The notes under the pieces are model-generated. The model saw only the letters and a program-made list of their open reading frames with translations, had not been told where the DNA came from and did not search any database. A DNA stretch of 64,000 bases from assembly GCA_009869945.1 (NCBI GenBank), contig WIXG01000143.1:62001-126000 (forward strand), given 5' to 3'. Position numbers and translations under genes: made by a program. The stretch is from Mesaphorura yosii. Taxonomy: Eukaryota; Arthropoda; Collembola; Poduromorpha; Tullbergiidae. Numbering within the stretch: the stretch's first letter is position 1; every line of letters begins with the position of its first letter. Positions 1-13,131 of the stretch are shown here, one piece after another.

Positions 1-3000
1 GGAGGTACTTTCATATCCCAAGGAGACACTGGAGATGAGCAACTGGCCTGCAAATGAAATAATCATACGTCAGTTTGGTGCTTGCTTGGTTCTCGGCCTC
101 TGTTTGTTTGTATTGGCTAAAAAGCTACGGGTTTTGATGATTGGACAGCAAATAACTTGATTGAATAAAGAATTTATGTTTCGTAATAGTTTTTTGTGGT
201 CTCGCCATTCAGCTCGCCACAAAAAGAAGGATTTGTATTGTCACAACTAAGCACTATCTACGCTGAAGTCAAAGCCGACGGGAGCATGCAAGTGTGTCCA
301 CACGCAAGCCCGAACGAAACAAAAGAAGGACCTTGGGCCGATTTGGGCCACTTTATTGTTGTGACATGAGATCAAATCAAAACTCGCCACACCACATGCA
401 ACGTCGGCATCGGCAATGGACAAACAACAAGCTGATCTCGTGAGATGCGGGCTCGAAAGTGCATGACGTGAAATATGAGGATAAAATTGCAATTTACCTG
501 CGACTGGTTGCTAGGATTATTATTCGGTGGCGGAGGACTCATATCACCAGGCTGAGACGGGAACGAGTCCGGTGCTTGTGGGCTCATCGTCTCGTTTGAG
601 TTCTCTTGCTGAAGCGACGGCTGATTAGGTCCTCCTGATTGTGCTTGGGCAGCTTTCATCAACTTTTTGTACTTACTCCGGCGATTTTGAAACCATATCT
701 TTACCTGCAAGAAATAAATCAAGTGCTTGATTATTTGTTTGTGTTGCGGTTGGTTTGTCATTTCAAACTGGTTCATGTGCAGAGACTGGAAAATCTACCA
801 CACATAATTACGGCATGATCACAAGTTGAATTGCCATTGCGTGTGACCTTCGTCTAAATACTCACCGCATGTCAGACTGTCGAATCTCGTAAAAATTTGA
901 TGTCAAATGAAGATCACATGCGCAAATCAGAGGAAGCCGACAGAAATGCGAACTTAGAGTGCTCGTAGTAACAAAAATCTGAGTCGCTGGCACACTCATA
1001 CAATCGCCAATCGCAATGCATGGCGCATGAATCTGGGATTCTGTGGTCACAAAACGCTGTAGTCATTTAAATCGAGTTTGTAACTGCAATCATTTTCCTG
1101 TGTAAAGTGCAATTAGCACCACGCTCATTTCCTATTCCTCTTGTTTACTCCTACACTTGAACTCAGGTATCAAGCAGAAGCTGTCAAGAGCGAAGCGTTG
1201 ATGTGAACAAATAATGAATGAGGTGAGATTACAAAATGATCATTTTTACGTGAGTAACTCGTAACTCGTAACGTAACGTAACGTAACGCGCACACGGGAA
1301 AGTCCTCACTTTACTTTATGAACTCTTAATTAAGGCGGCTATTAAATGCAGCTCGCTCAGCTCTGACTCGAGATTATGGTGCAGGTAGGTTTACATGGTT
1401 TAATGGGTATTATTACCACTACTATAATTCTATCCCCATCACCATGCATGCCCTGCATTGCATTGCATTGCTGCATGGTATCATTTGCTAATTTGATGCT
1501 TATCAAAACTCGTTTCCCTGTACACTTGCACTGGCATTAAAGTAAGCGCATTAAAATCATCTGAAAACGTGATCGTAGAGACGTGAGTGTGAACTGTGAA
1601 TTCAAATTGCAAAATATTCTCGCGCCGCACCGTTCTGTCCGTCATTCTGACTCTGACCTTTACCTTTGCGAAAAAAAAAATTACAAAATTCAAGAGAAAA
1701 GGAAACGCTCGGCTGGCAATGCGAAGCATATTTGGCCAAAATTATAGTCTTTTGAGCAGTGAGCATTGCACGCATTGCAGTGGATCTTCGTTGCGCGGGC
1801 GTGTACGCGCCCGTGCACTCATTCAGACAACGCAGAGACGCGTCTTCGTCTTCTGCGTTTTCACACAAGACAAATTTCCTGCGCCGTTCTTCTCCACTCT
1901 GAAGCCCGGCTTATCAGCTGTTCATCTCTCGAAGGCAATCAGTCAAGTTCAGGCATATGCGAGTAACTCTCAAGCGTACTTTTCAATCATGAAGTGGAGA
2001 GCACGGTGAAAACAGCGAGAACAAGATTCAAGAGCGACTTCCGTTTTGTTTTGTGTCCATTAAGCAGGTAAACCCTCAAATATGCATTTATCGTTTATTG
2101 TTACCAACTTGTTGTGAAGATGATGAATACGCGTACAAGAATGAAATGCACTCGAGTGTAATGGACGGGAAAAGAGAACAGCAGATGCACCAGCATGCAA
2201 TGGCCATTTATCATTCAGTTAACACGTACTCACTGGCCCAGAGTTGAATAAAAGTGAAAGTGGTTTCTTCACTGAGCCCACACGGCTGATCAGGCGTTTT
2301 ACATTTTGACTTCGAGCAAGAGCCACACGCTTATTGACAGTTCGGAGCCAAACTTTTCACTATATTTAATGGTCTTTAGTCTGAAGTCACGAGCTTACAG
2401 AGTTAACTTGCCCTTACGACGTTGTGAGAAATACTCGTCGAAAAGCAATTTGTAATCCACCTCACTAAAGCGCAAAGCGAGTGTTTAGAGCCCATCCATT
2501 TAGTAAAACGAGAATTTTCATTATCATTTAATCGAACACTTTTTATACCTTCTCGTGCCTGCGTTTCCACTCGCAACTCGAACCCACGAAATGAAAAAAG
2601 TTGAAGAGTTCGCCTGGTTCTGGTCTGAGTGACTGCCTTGGTGAAGTGAAAGAATGAGAATGCGGCGCATAGGACGATGGTCATAAAGTAGCAGTCTGCT
2701 CTTGGACTTGGACTGAATGCTTCCTGAACACATGTCAGTAGCGAGCAGTTCATGTTGCAAATCGAGTTCTCAAGGAAACTCAGGTTGGATGGATGCATTT
2801 TTTATATCAACTTTTAAAATCTTTATCTTGTGTCTGTGTGTTTATAGCGGAAACCATATTTCCATTTCCAAGTGGGACTCTTTCACAGCCAGGGAGCAGC
2901 GCAGCACAGCACAGCTTCATTAGAAGGGTCGTAAAAGCCCTCAAGAAAAGAATGCACAAGCAGCGGCGCCTGGGCGGGTTGCTTCCCTTTCGATGATGAT

Positions 3001-6000
3001 TCGTAACATCCTTTGATCATGATGATGAGCCAGAAATCATAAAATGATCACTGAGACGGAGAGACATGGAATAAGAGTTGGACCGTAGCAGCCGTGGTTT
3101 TGGCGCTGAGACACATTAAATAGCCTCAGCCTCGACGCCCGACGCGTCAGAGCCAGCATGCATCAAAATTGAGTGCCAGACACTAAATTGAGCTTCGGAC
3201 TTGCAACTTTGCAAACTCAACTGCATAAGCGTATGTTAATTGAATGTGCGCATTCGCTTTCGTGTTGAATCTGATCTGCCCACAACTACTGGACGATATT
3301 CCCATAAACAAATAAAATATACGGGCTGTTTACCCTTATTATTAATCTCAGCTCTGGTACAAAATTACAAGAAGTGGGGATCGGCCGACCGAGTCCGTAG
3401 AGGAAAAGTGTCTCGGTGGTGACAGAGAACAAGAGAGGTGTGACTGATCATTTGTATTGAGACAAGGCCGAATCGTAAAGGTCCAGCCCAGGCGCCTTCA
3501 ATGAGAAACTAACCTAAGGGAAGAAGACCACAAAAAATACGACACAAAAAACGGACCTTTTGCGGTTCATTCGTGCAATGCGGCGGTGCGGTGGTGGAAA
3601 GGACAGTCAGACGTAGAATCATAAGCGCATTATTATGACCGCTTAAAATTATTATGGTTTACTTGTGCGCAGGTATTACAATAACCAAAACAGACAATAA
3701 CGTAATAATAATGAGGTAATAGTCCGAAGCGCAAGAGAAGGTCCATCCGCATCTTCCGAGAAAAACCTCAACAGAAATTTCACTCTCACCGCCACGCAAA
3801 GGCGAAGGCACCACACACGTTCAACTTAAATTATTACTCTTGTTTTTCCGAATTCGACGGTCCGCTCCGCACTCCGCCGGCGCGCTGTTGATGACGGTAA
3901 TGATGAAGATGAGTGAGAGCATCCTTTGATCCTAACCCTACGCAACCCTTTACGACTATGTCTGTGACTCTGACCGGCCGGCCCTCACTCAAAGAAACAC
4001 GAAACACGATCCGACATTGCGTCCGCCTGCCTTTTGCTGTTAACCCTTCAAATAATTATTATTGATCCTTTATGGTCGAGATCAAGAGTCAAGAGTCAAC
4101 ATCAGCATCCATAACAGCATTATCATCATCATCATCAGCATCACGGGGTCGGGCCCTGCCCTAGTCTGTCTTTTCACCTGTAACGTCTGTCTGACTCAGT
4201 CTGAACCAAAACCAAGCCAAATCATCAACCCCTTTTCTCTTTCACTTCGTGGGCACAGGTTCACCCCGTGCCAATGCCTTTGCTTTATGTTCGTTCTACA
4301 CATTTTTAAATTTCGCAAACCTACACTGTGGCTGTGGACTTCACAGAGAACAGCGAAACGTCAAAACCACCAAGGCAAAAAATTAAAATTCAATTCTGCT
4401 GACGTTCGCCGTTCACGTCTCTCATGAAAGAGTCCAAACAGGTTTCATCTCATTTTTGACACTCCTTTTTTGAATCTTTCGCTACATTGTCTGCCACGGC
4501 TCGACTCGGCCGGGCTGTGTTGCTGCCGTATTGTGCCTGCACGATGGCAGGCACGTAAATAGTAATTAAAAATCTTCCAAACCACAATAAAAAAATATGC
4601 TCATGCTAAAACCAACATAAACACGGCAATACGTGTAATCTGCATCGTGCTGTGTATTAGTTCAATGGGTTAGTACTGACCAGTAGAACCAGAACCACTG
4701 ACAAGCGTTACAAGGCACAGGAGCCGGCTTGGTCTGAGAAATTTCGTGCACAGTGCACAAGTACAAGACTCATGTGTCACTCTTCAGTCCTGTCATGACA
4801 GAATTTTACATTTTACTTCATACTTGAACAAAAAGCAGCACGGACAGAGATGCTTTGATATTTTTATTTAAAGCAATCTCTGCTTCTCTTCTGCCCTGCT
4901 CTCTGGCATTGTGCTGTGTGAAGAATCATATTCGTGAAAAATAAGCAAAAAAAGAACTGGCGATGATGGTACAATGAGAACAATGCGAGTGTACATTGTA
5001 CATTGTGAATCATGAAAGAAAAGGTAAACTTCCAACGCGCAAGGCGTACATTTTTACAATGTACATGTATTTTTATAGGGAAACGAAGCTTCCGGGGACA
5101 GCAATGCATATAAACACCTGTTGTCTGTTTTACTCTACGCTCTGACTACATAACCGTGCAGAGCGTAGCTTCAAGCTTGTGAGCTGCCAGAAATGTATGA
5201 GTTTATGGTGCTTTCTTGTTGTATGTTTCGTTCCCATCATTCATCTTCGTCTGACTTGGTCTCTGCTTGCTCCTTCTGTTGTGCTACAATCACAGGCAAA
5301 AGCCAGTATTTAATGAATTACTGACTTGACTTGACTAATAATGTGTAATGAATTTTATCGCACGAAAAGCAGAGGAAAGAGTTCGAGGCAAATGTCGTGC
5401 GATTAGCCAGATAGTTCCTTAAGTGCTTTCATCCTGAACCTGAATCGAGATACTATTGGACCTGATACTTCTCAAAAGTATGTAAAAGCATACAAGTGGG
5501 AAAATCCAAATGAAATCTTTGGGTATAGCTAACCTTCATTGGTGAATTCCAAGAACTGCAACCCGATTACTAATCTTATACACAAGAGGAGACCCACCTG
5601 AATCACAGGCTACAAACTGACCATTACATTTATCACTTGGAGAACTTCATTATCTAAGGCGTGCAAAAATTCGTTCTGGTTTCAGTGATCACCGCTGTAA
5701 ACACCGAGCGCGATTAGTACGTCAGTAATTACGCGGTTCGTGGCTTTCACTTGCCTTTTAGCTTGCAGTGTAGTAGTAACTCTAAGAAGAGCGTGGTGGC
5801 ATGATTACGATTGTGATTTTATGCCCTGCTATGCCATGCCATGCCATGTGAAAGTAATTGTTAACAAAGACGTCCCGTGCTCCGCTTTGCACACAATACA
5901 TGACAAATGTGAATTTTATTACACAATTTCGACTCGACACTCACACGGTTAAGTCGTTAACAACTGAGCGCGATCGCGATATTTACTTTCGGAGGAGTGA

Positions 6001-9000
6001 TTGAAGCAAACGTCCCGTGCAACAAAAGGTTATTTGCTAAGGAGCACAGTCGTAATAAGTAAGTGTCAGTTGGAGCCCTTGTTTATGAGATGAGTCGGCA
6101 AAAATTAGAAAAGAAACAGAATCATTTTTAAAAGGAAGGCATGGCAGTGAACAGCTTGGCTTGGCAGTGGCAGGCAAGATTTTCTATTTTGCAGTACTTC
6201 AGGCGAGCACAGCAAAGCAGCAGCCTCTCATCATGTCAGCACTCAATATACAATATTGGATTGTATTGTTCAATTATTCTAGGAAGGTCATTTTCCATTT
6301 TATGAACTCGGTTCCCGTCCCTCGTACTTCATTCACTCAACAAATAACAAAACCAAACAACACTTGTCTTGCTCCTGCTCCTGCCTGCTTGCCTGCCCAG
6401 CAGCTTCTTGCACTTCTTGTCTTGTCTCGAACAACTCCACAACAATCGACAATGGGAACGAAACCCAAAATATATTATTTCAATTACGACAGCACAATCG
6501 CACAATGTACCATATTGGCCACAAAAGAAAGAAGAAATGAAATGTTAGATTCTTTTCCTCTCCTCTCTCCTGATCTTTCTTGAGAATCTGAATTGTACAG
6601 GTAGAAGAGTACGGGATCATCAAATGCCTGTCTGTCTCGGGTTTCGGGTCTGTTTTATGTTTCGGACAACCTTCGGCATGCCTCTGATGCGTTCAAGTTG
6701 AAGTTCGACAGATTCAATTGCAAGTTCTGCTGCAAGTGGTCAATTCGCAATTGTTTGATTTACGAACATCAAAGGAACATGAACTTGCCGATATTGCGGT
6801 GACTCTGCACGAGATATCAAACAAAACTAATTATTAGTTCATTCTTCTCGTGGTCTCCCGTTTGGACCAGAATAACTGCATGAAACACTTCATTGATTCA
6901 AACCGACACAAAAGCCAACTACTTAACGCTTTTGTATCAGAAGAAAATCCCGAAGAAATGAGCGGCAGACCAACAGCTTGGAATGAAACTAATAAAAAAA
7001 ATATAGCGTATCTGCGCAACTCATACACAGGCCGGCCAAAGAGTTGAGACAGTTCGAAGCATTATTGAATATTGCGATGCTTTAGAAGACACGATACGAA
7101 AATAATAATCTTAATAAATGCACAACAATAGAATTACTCTACAGCGGTGCACTGAGCTATTTTGTCAGAGGGGGACTGCGACGGTGCGACGACGGAAATA
7201 ATCGTAATAATTTACCGTGCAAATCCATTCATTGCTTCTGGTTAAGGTATAATGCGCGGTGCGGTACGTGTTAGCTATGCTTGAACAGATTAAATAATAG
7301 CTCCTCGCTGTGCAGCTACAAGCTCGCTATCGTCTTGCTCATGCCCGGCTTGTCTTCATCTTATCGAATCCCTTGGCAGTAAGTCCGCGTCCGCACCGTG
7401 GAGAAAGAATTTAGGATGCATGGATCACACTTCACACTTTGGTCTTGCCTCGACCACGCAAAACAATGCAATGCAACACATGCAGACTCACAGCTCTGAG
7501 TAATTATTCAAGACAAAGAGGAGATTTTTCATTTTTGATGAACCCACATTAATTAAACACCACGGTATAGATTTTCTTAATCTGTCCATAATTCCAATAA
7601 ATCTCCAATGTGTGCTATAAATGCATTGAGTTGCGGCGTTATTCTTATTCTTACCTGCGTCTGTGTGAGACCAAGAGAAGCAGCTAATTCGGCCCTTTCA
7701 GGTAGCGCGAGATATTGAGTACGTTGAAAGCGACGATTCAACTGTTGTAACTGTAACGATGAATAGATGGTCCGAGGTTTCCGCATTTTCTTCCCTTTCC
7801 CATTGAGCCGTAAACCTCCTGGTTCTTCCTTTGGTTCTATTCACGCACGGGCGACATGAAAGGAAACAGAAGGAGAGAAATGTGAATCAAATATCATTGC
7901 AGGGTAAGATTTCAAATTCAAACCCATACGGCCTACGAGTTGTGTATTAATTATTGCATTGCGGACAACCTGAATGAGACTCGAATGACATGATCACATT
8001 TCTTGGTCGTTCATACATTACCGTCACTGGGCATGTCTAAATTCTCCTGGGAATTCTCCGAGTTCATTATACATAAGCCATGAAGCAATGATACCAATTG
8101 CACACGATGTGACCTCCGCGAACTCACCGCGAAATTAACCCACCCTTTCATTATTATTAACTTACGAGCATAACGCACAATGAATGCGAGACTTGTTTGC
8201 TGATTTGAATCTCGGATAAGTGAATTACAGCAGGGCGCGGCGAGATGGCCCGGTGTGCTGAATTTTGACCCTCCGCGGATGAATTATTTAAATCAGAACA
8301 CGCAACCTGAATCTCACTGTATTTTAGCCACTAAAATTCTTCACCGCGTAAGCGATCACAGATAATCTAATAGTAAATCTAACATTTACGTTCATATTTC
8401 TCAAACTAACAGGCGTGAAGATGTACACTGAAGATTTGTCGCTAAATTCCTGAAATCTCTCAAATTAATTAGGGTCTTTCTTATCTTAATTGCGTCACTA
8501 ACTCATATCAAGCATTTTTATCCAAAGTGATCTGTATCAACCTCTCCTCAAAGGCAGTAGCGTCAAAGCGTCCTGCAATGCAAAATTTAACCGCTTCCTT
8601 ATAATTCGCCTTAAATTGCTCCCCACATGCAATCGCTTGCAATTTGCCAACAAAGGCTCCAATAAACAACAGCAATCTGGCAATTTCGTTAATGGCCATG
8701 TGTCATGAAGTGAAAGTGCCATAAATCATTCGTATCTCAGACAACTTTTGGTTATAATTATCAGGGCTCGTGGTTCAATGCGTGTCACGAGTCTCACGAG
8801 CTCAAGGCATCTGCTGGCGTCTGTCTCATTTCGAGGAGTTGACTTACCATCTTTGGGTGGTGACTGGCACTGTGGCGGGTACGTGCTCCCGATGTGGTAG
8901 CTGGCGTAGGGATTTTGAGAAGGGAACGGGTACCCGCTGGCCCGGTAGTTTTGCTCCTGATACGCGGCCACTGCGGCGGCTGCCGCCGCGGCCCGGTACG

Positions 9001-9082
9001 AAGAGGCCGGCTGATGTTGCATTTCATCTAGCCCGTCCGCCGGAACTGGGCTAAGCCCGAGACCGGGGAACGGGCTAGCCAA
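1..9082 (-). CDS. Dll: Distal-less homeobox transcription factor (partial, 3' end off window, first exon not found)
   Basis: Dll is a nuclear homeodomain activator that patterns distal appendages. Exons read on the minus strand are 9082-8848 (5' limit uncertain), 7836-7655, 704-498 and 47-1. Phases join cleanly: KD|E, TQTQ|VKIW and NQSQ|ASCSSP. The homeodomain is complete (RKPRTIYSS through [14 protein letters not shown]) and is split before VKIWF, the position usual in Dll/Dlx genes. Upstream lie a run of seven alanines, a [17 protein letters not shown] segment and the SPPKDEPKEEPG linker. The last partial exon holds the SPVSPWDMK motif found after the Dlx homeodomain. The long exon has no in-frame ATG before a TGA near 9150, so the true start must lie in an upstream exon; an acceptor just before 9130 (ctccag) is plausible. 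Recognition as Dll is very secure; exact 5' limits are not. Confidence 0.93.
1254..1287. repeat. Short tandem repeat, GTAACTC/GTAAC units
   Basis: Two GTAACTC units are followed by four GTAAC units inside the large Dll intron. The tract is too short to suggest more than a simple repeat. Confidence 0.7.
4122..4136. repeat. (ATC)5 microsatellite
   Basis: Five ATC trinucleotides in a row lie in the Dll intron. Confidence 0.7.
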
Positions 9083-11303
9083 GTCACCAAAATTTAACGT
9101 CGTAACGAAGTGAACGACACACTGGAGAAATAATGAATGGGATCACTGTCCGTGTTCGGGCTGAAGGACGCGGTCGCTGTCTGATAGACCAGCGATTAAC
9201 GCACAAAGTAATTACAATGTTACACAAATTAATGAGAGCTGATGAAGTTCACACGTGAAAGCAATTTTGTTTTAATCGCACTTAATAAGGAATCGCACCG
9301 TCGCTCTGCAGAATCGCACCACGTCCAACTTGGAGTAGCATCGTCATCAAACTGTAATTTGATCAAGAAACGGTGCACGTAACGCAGATGAAAATCCAAC
9401 TCTCACATCTCGCTCGTCGTCACCCTGCTGCCTCTGCCTCGGCTAGTTACCGCCTCACATTCCCTCGGGAGGAGGCTCTACACGCACGGCCTGCCTGCCT
9501 CTACCAATACACAGTGCGCGGCTCGGAATTCTCATATTGGCTCCGACGACCAGGTATGCCGCTGCTCCTGCTCCTACGCTCAACTAATAAAGCAAACTCA
9601 AGTACAACTTTTATTCTTGCTGACAACTCATAACAATATCCATCAATAAATGGTATAATCTTTGTATTTGTACATGTGCTAAAGCAATAATAGTAATAAC
9701 TCCCTTGTCAAATAGCCTTTCAACATCCACTGCAACGTCATGTCAATACTGGTCAATATCATCCTCAACTGGCACTCGGATCCATGACTCCGAAACCTTG
9801 ATTTGGATTTTAGACTTAACTTTGTACCCTCAATATGTCAAATATCTCTTACCGTCTATCCTCACCTCTTGATTTAACCAGAAATGCTAACATGGAAAGT
9901 TACCGTTGGATTTCATCTCTTTCCTTCGTTTTTAGAAATGACGCAGGCGAAGTTGAGACGATGCCGAAGTTCCAAATTCTTGCGATTGCTTTCGAGCCAG
10001 CTTATCAGAGATTATTCAATTTAGTAACAAAGCATGTTTGTATTCAGAAAGGCTGGGCCGCTGGTCTCGCCAGACATTTAGCTTGCAAATAGACCAGGAA
10101 CATTGATATCTCTTTCGTTAGAATCAGCAAACGTGTCGAACACCACCTTCGAAACCTACGCAAATCAATATCGTATCATGATCATGATTGTTTCTTGAAA
10201 TGACGCATTGGTCTGTAGTAGTGTCGTTTCTTATAGAGATTGAGATACGTCAGAGATGACCTTAGAGTATATAAGAATACTAATATTTAACATATCACTC
10301 GAGATGACAGTGATTTGATGAGGGATCAAAATACATTTTTGGTCCCAAAGGTAAGAATTGTGCTGATGTAACTAAAGATTTTCGGGGCTGAATTTTTCGG
10401 AAATTGCTGGATAGTTCGAGTAAAGTTATCAGAAAATAGATTCAGGTGAATTATTAATCAAATTCTACAAGTATTTGACCATTGAGATCGCTGCAGACCT
10501 TTGAGCAGTTAATGGGGCTGATCATAAAAATTAAACGTATGGATTCAAAAATGTAATACATCGATATGCAACGTGCTTTTCGCTTCACTTTCACTTCGAG
10601 CAAGTTTCTTGTTCCAAAATCCATTTTCAGATCCGGCATCTCGACTATGACTGATTAGACCAGACGCACAGAAATCATACTTACCCATATTGAAAAATAC
10701 AAATCTCGAATAGCAATTTACTCATGATTCGCTTCATCACCATCCTATATTGCTCTGTTATTTAAGGCTTTTACACGTTCATGTTGCGACTGCGACCCGT
10801 CATTATTTGCATCAGTCGCATGTTATTCCTAATTTCAATTATTTCAGTAAAAGTAAATCACATAAAATTAAGTATCTGTTCAAACCGAATCAATGCGGGT
10901 CTCTTGAGCTCATGAATCGCAAAAATTCTGAAAGCACCGCTTTGGATCCCATCTCATATGTTGGATGACCCGTCAACATCAACTTCACGATTCCAGCGTC
11001 AACCTGCTCTCCATCTATGTCGTGTGTTTTCGTGCAGCTCTCACTCACTCACAAATGCCGGTATTTGGTCGACGTGGGATATTCAAGGTAGTACCATCGT
11101 TGCTCCAATGAAGACGTGTTATCTCCAGTCAACGAATTACTGCGAGTTTGATCGATTGATTTGCAACTTGCTTTATTTCTAAGCTGGATTTGAGCAAGTG
11201 GATGACTTAAAACGAACAAGGAGGTGAGGTAAGTTCCAACAGAAACAAGCAGATCTCCTAACATGTCCTCAAAATTAACGATTCTCTGCTATTCGTATCC
11301 AGG
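9083..11303. other. Intergenic region between Dll and ribophorin II
   Basis: Divergent intergenic DNA lies between minus-strand Dll and plus-strand RPN2. It should contain the missing Dll first exon and promoter and the RPN2 promoter. I saw no open frame here with coding character. Confidence 0.6.
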
Positions 11304-12880
11304 ATGCAAACATCTGTGCTGTACGCCAGCTTTACGCTGCTACTCCTCGGCGCTACCTGCACTCGAGGCGTGGAGGATACTAGCTCGGTAAGTACTTGAA
11401 TTCGCTTAGCACATACCCCACCCAATTAAGCCGACAATTCTCCTGAATTCATCTGATTATTGTGCGCTCGTGGTGGGAACAGTAACTTCTTTATTGTGTA
11501 GGGTTGAGTGTGTTCTATCAATACAACTCAATCCAAGGAATTTATTGATACATTCAATTTTCAAGCGATAAGCCTTGTATTATTGCAAATCATCAAATCA
11601 CAATCGAAAGCACTAACAATATTCTTGGATTCCTTGCAGAAAGGCAAACTTGGTCCAGTCTCCGTGCGCATTGGAGTCGCTGAATCGGATCAAGAAGCTG
11701 TCGCATCATGGAATAATTTGAGTAAGGGACAGAAGCTGACTGCGCAACTCAGTCTTGATGCTAGCCAGAAACTTGTTGTCAAAGTCTCCACTGCCATAAA
11801 ACTACACCAAGTATTTGTGATGCTTCGCCGGAAAAATGACAAACGAGAAATTGCATTCGTCGCACAGCCTGAGACCGCTGGAAAAACTGACTACAAGTTG
11901 GAGGTGGACATGACGGCGAATGCAAAGGATCTCAGTTATAAATCTGGAGTTTACGAAGTCATACTTTTCCTTGGAGACTTCTCGATTGATGACTCAACGG
12001 AATGGCAGGTGGGAGAAGTCAAGGTCCAACTTCCTGCAGGAAAACCGAAGGATGTAAATCCACTGTATGCTGTCAATTATGGACCCAAGCCAGAAATTAA
12101 GGTAAGGCTGGTGCGGCAATACTGAGCTAATCTGTCGTCCAATTTTCGTTAGTGGACAATCTGTTTCATGGTTGCTCCACTTCCATTGAATTGGTAAATT
12201 GAATTTGTTTCTGTAACTTAACCAAACATCGCGCATACTTTGCGAAACTGTCAGTTACAGTAACCACAAATGTTTTGTATATTTCAGCATATGTTTCGTC
12301 AGCCGGAACCGCGTCCTCCCAGACTGCTCTCGGATCTATTCACACTAATTGTTCTGGCACCGTTCGTGGTACTCTTCGCGCTGGTAAGAAGTGTTAAGTT
12401 ATTTAATGTATGTTGCCACGAATGGACGGTCTAATTCTGCTGATGGTTACTTTGTTTAGTGGTTCAAGGTCGGAGCAAATATCAAAGCATTCCCAGCTTC
12501 ACTAAGCGCTATCGCGTTTCATCTCGGGCTAGCAGGTAAATATAAGTCTGCTTTCTTTATCAGAATTCGATTTGCTGATAATAAGTATGATGTAAAGAAC
12601 AACTTTCGTTCTCCTGAACAAAAATAATGTTGAACTCTCAATTTCTGATATCTCTTCGTATTTTACACTTTCAGTCGATTTGACATAAAAATGAAAATAT
12701 ACTCAAATCACATTTGTTTTGACAGGCATGTTTGGAGTATATTTCCTGTTCTGGCTTAAACTGACTATGTTCGAAGCCTTGAAGATTCTGACCATACCAG
12801 GATTAATCACATTCGTCGGTGGGCACAGACTACTGGTATATATTTCAGAGAGAAGAACGTCATCGGGATCATCGTCATAA
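11304..12880 (+). CDS. RPN2: Ribophorin II / oligosaccharyltransferase subunit delta (short, Swp1-like form)
   Basis: RPN2 is a subunit of the ER oligosaccharyltransferase, which attaches N-glycans to nascent proteins. Exons are 11304-11387, 11640-12101, 12288-12383, 12460-12535 and 12726-12880, giving 290 residues with all phases consistent. Residues 1-20 form a signal peptide (MQTSVLYASFTLLLLGATC). Residues 29-182 form the luminal beta-rich domain of the RPN2 C-terminal half. Then come HMFRQPEPRPPR, the conserved junction before the membrane, and three hydrophobic helices ending in SERRTSSGSSS. Animal RPN2 is normally about 630 residues; here the signal-peptide exon joins directly to the C-terminal half, matching the size of yeast Swp1. 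The first intron is only 252 bp, so no N-terminal exons hide there. A pyrimidine-rich AG acceptor (tatccag) lies just before the ATG, implying a 5' UTR intron or trans-splicing. Confidence 0.88.
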
Positions 12881-13125
12881 CTGTTATCCGTGGCACCGTA
12901 GCAGCTCGGTTGAGTTCAGAACTCAATCCAACGACAAAGTCATCTAAGTCATTAGCTAACTGAGCATTCCTACCTGTATATTTAAAATCGTGGCTTTACT
13001 CTTTATGAATAGTAATTTGTCGTACGAGTCGTACCTCCAAATAAGTCGAGTATTTATTTATTCATCGATTCATTATTTTGTTGACGCACAGGAGTTGTCT
13101 TTTGTGCACCGTTTTCTAGGCCTTC

Positions 13126-13131
13126 AATAAA
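13126..13131 (+). terminator. Poly(A) signal AATAAA of RPN2
   Basis: A canonical AATAAA lies about 245 bp after the RPN2 stop codon, on the same strand. Confidence 0.65.

Larger units (their letters stand above)
705..7654 (-). other. Large Dll intron interrupting the homeobox
   Basis: This 6.95-kb stretch separates the two homeobox exons. It begins with a gtaaga donor at 7654 and ends with a ttgcag acceptor at 705. Open frames inside it (for example around 1600-2000, 4060-4430 and 6160-6580) lack splice signals, composition or motifs of real genes. It is the natural place to look for Dll enhancers, but I cannot identify any from sequence alone. Confidence 0.75.

Noticed and set aside
1596-2009. 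A 137-codon plus-strand open frame in the Dll intron
   Set aside because: It has no recognisable motif or supporting splice pattern and overlaps several equally long frames on both strands.
4062-4427. A 121-codon plus-strand open frame in the Dll intron
   Set aside because: It contains an (ATC)n microsatellite read as isoleucines and no protein-like features.
11508-12125. A 205-codon frame starting at 11508 as the true RPN2 start
   Set aside because: It reads back through the intron from a good acceptor at 11639. The signal-peptide exon at 11304-11387 joins in phase and makes biological sense.
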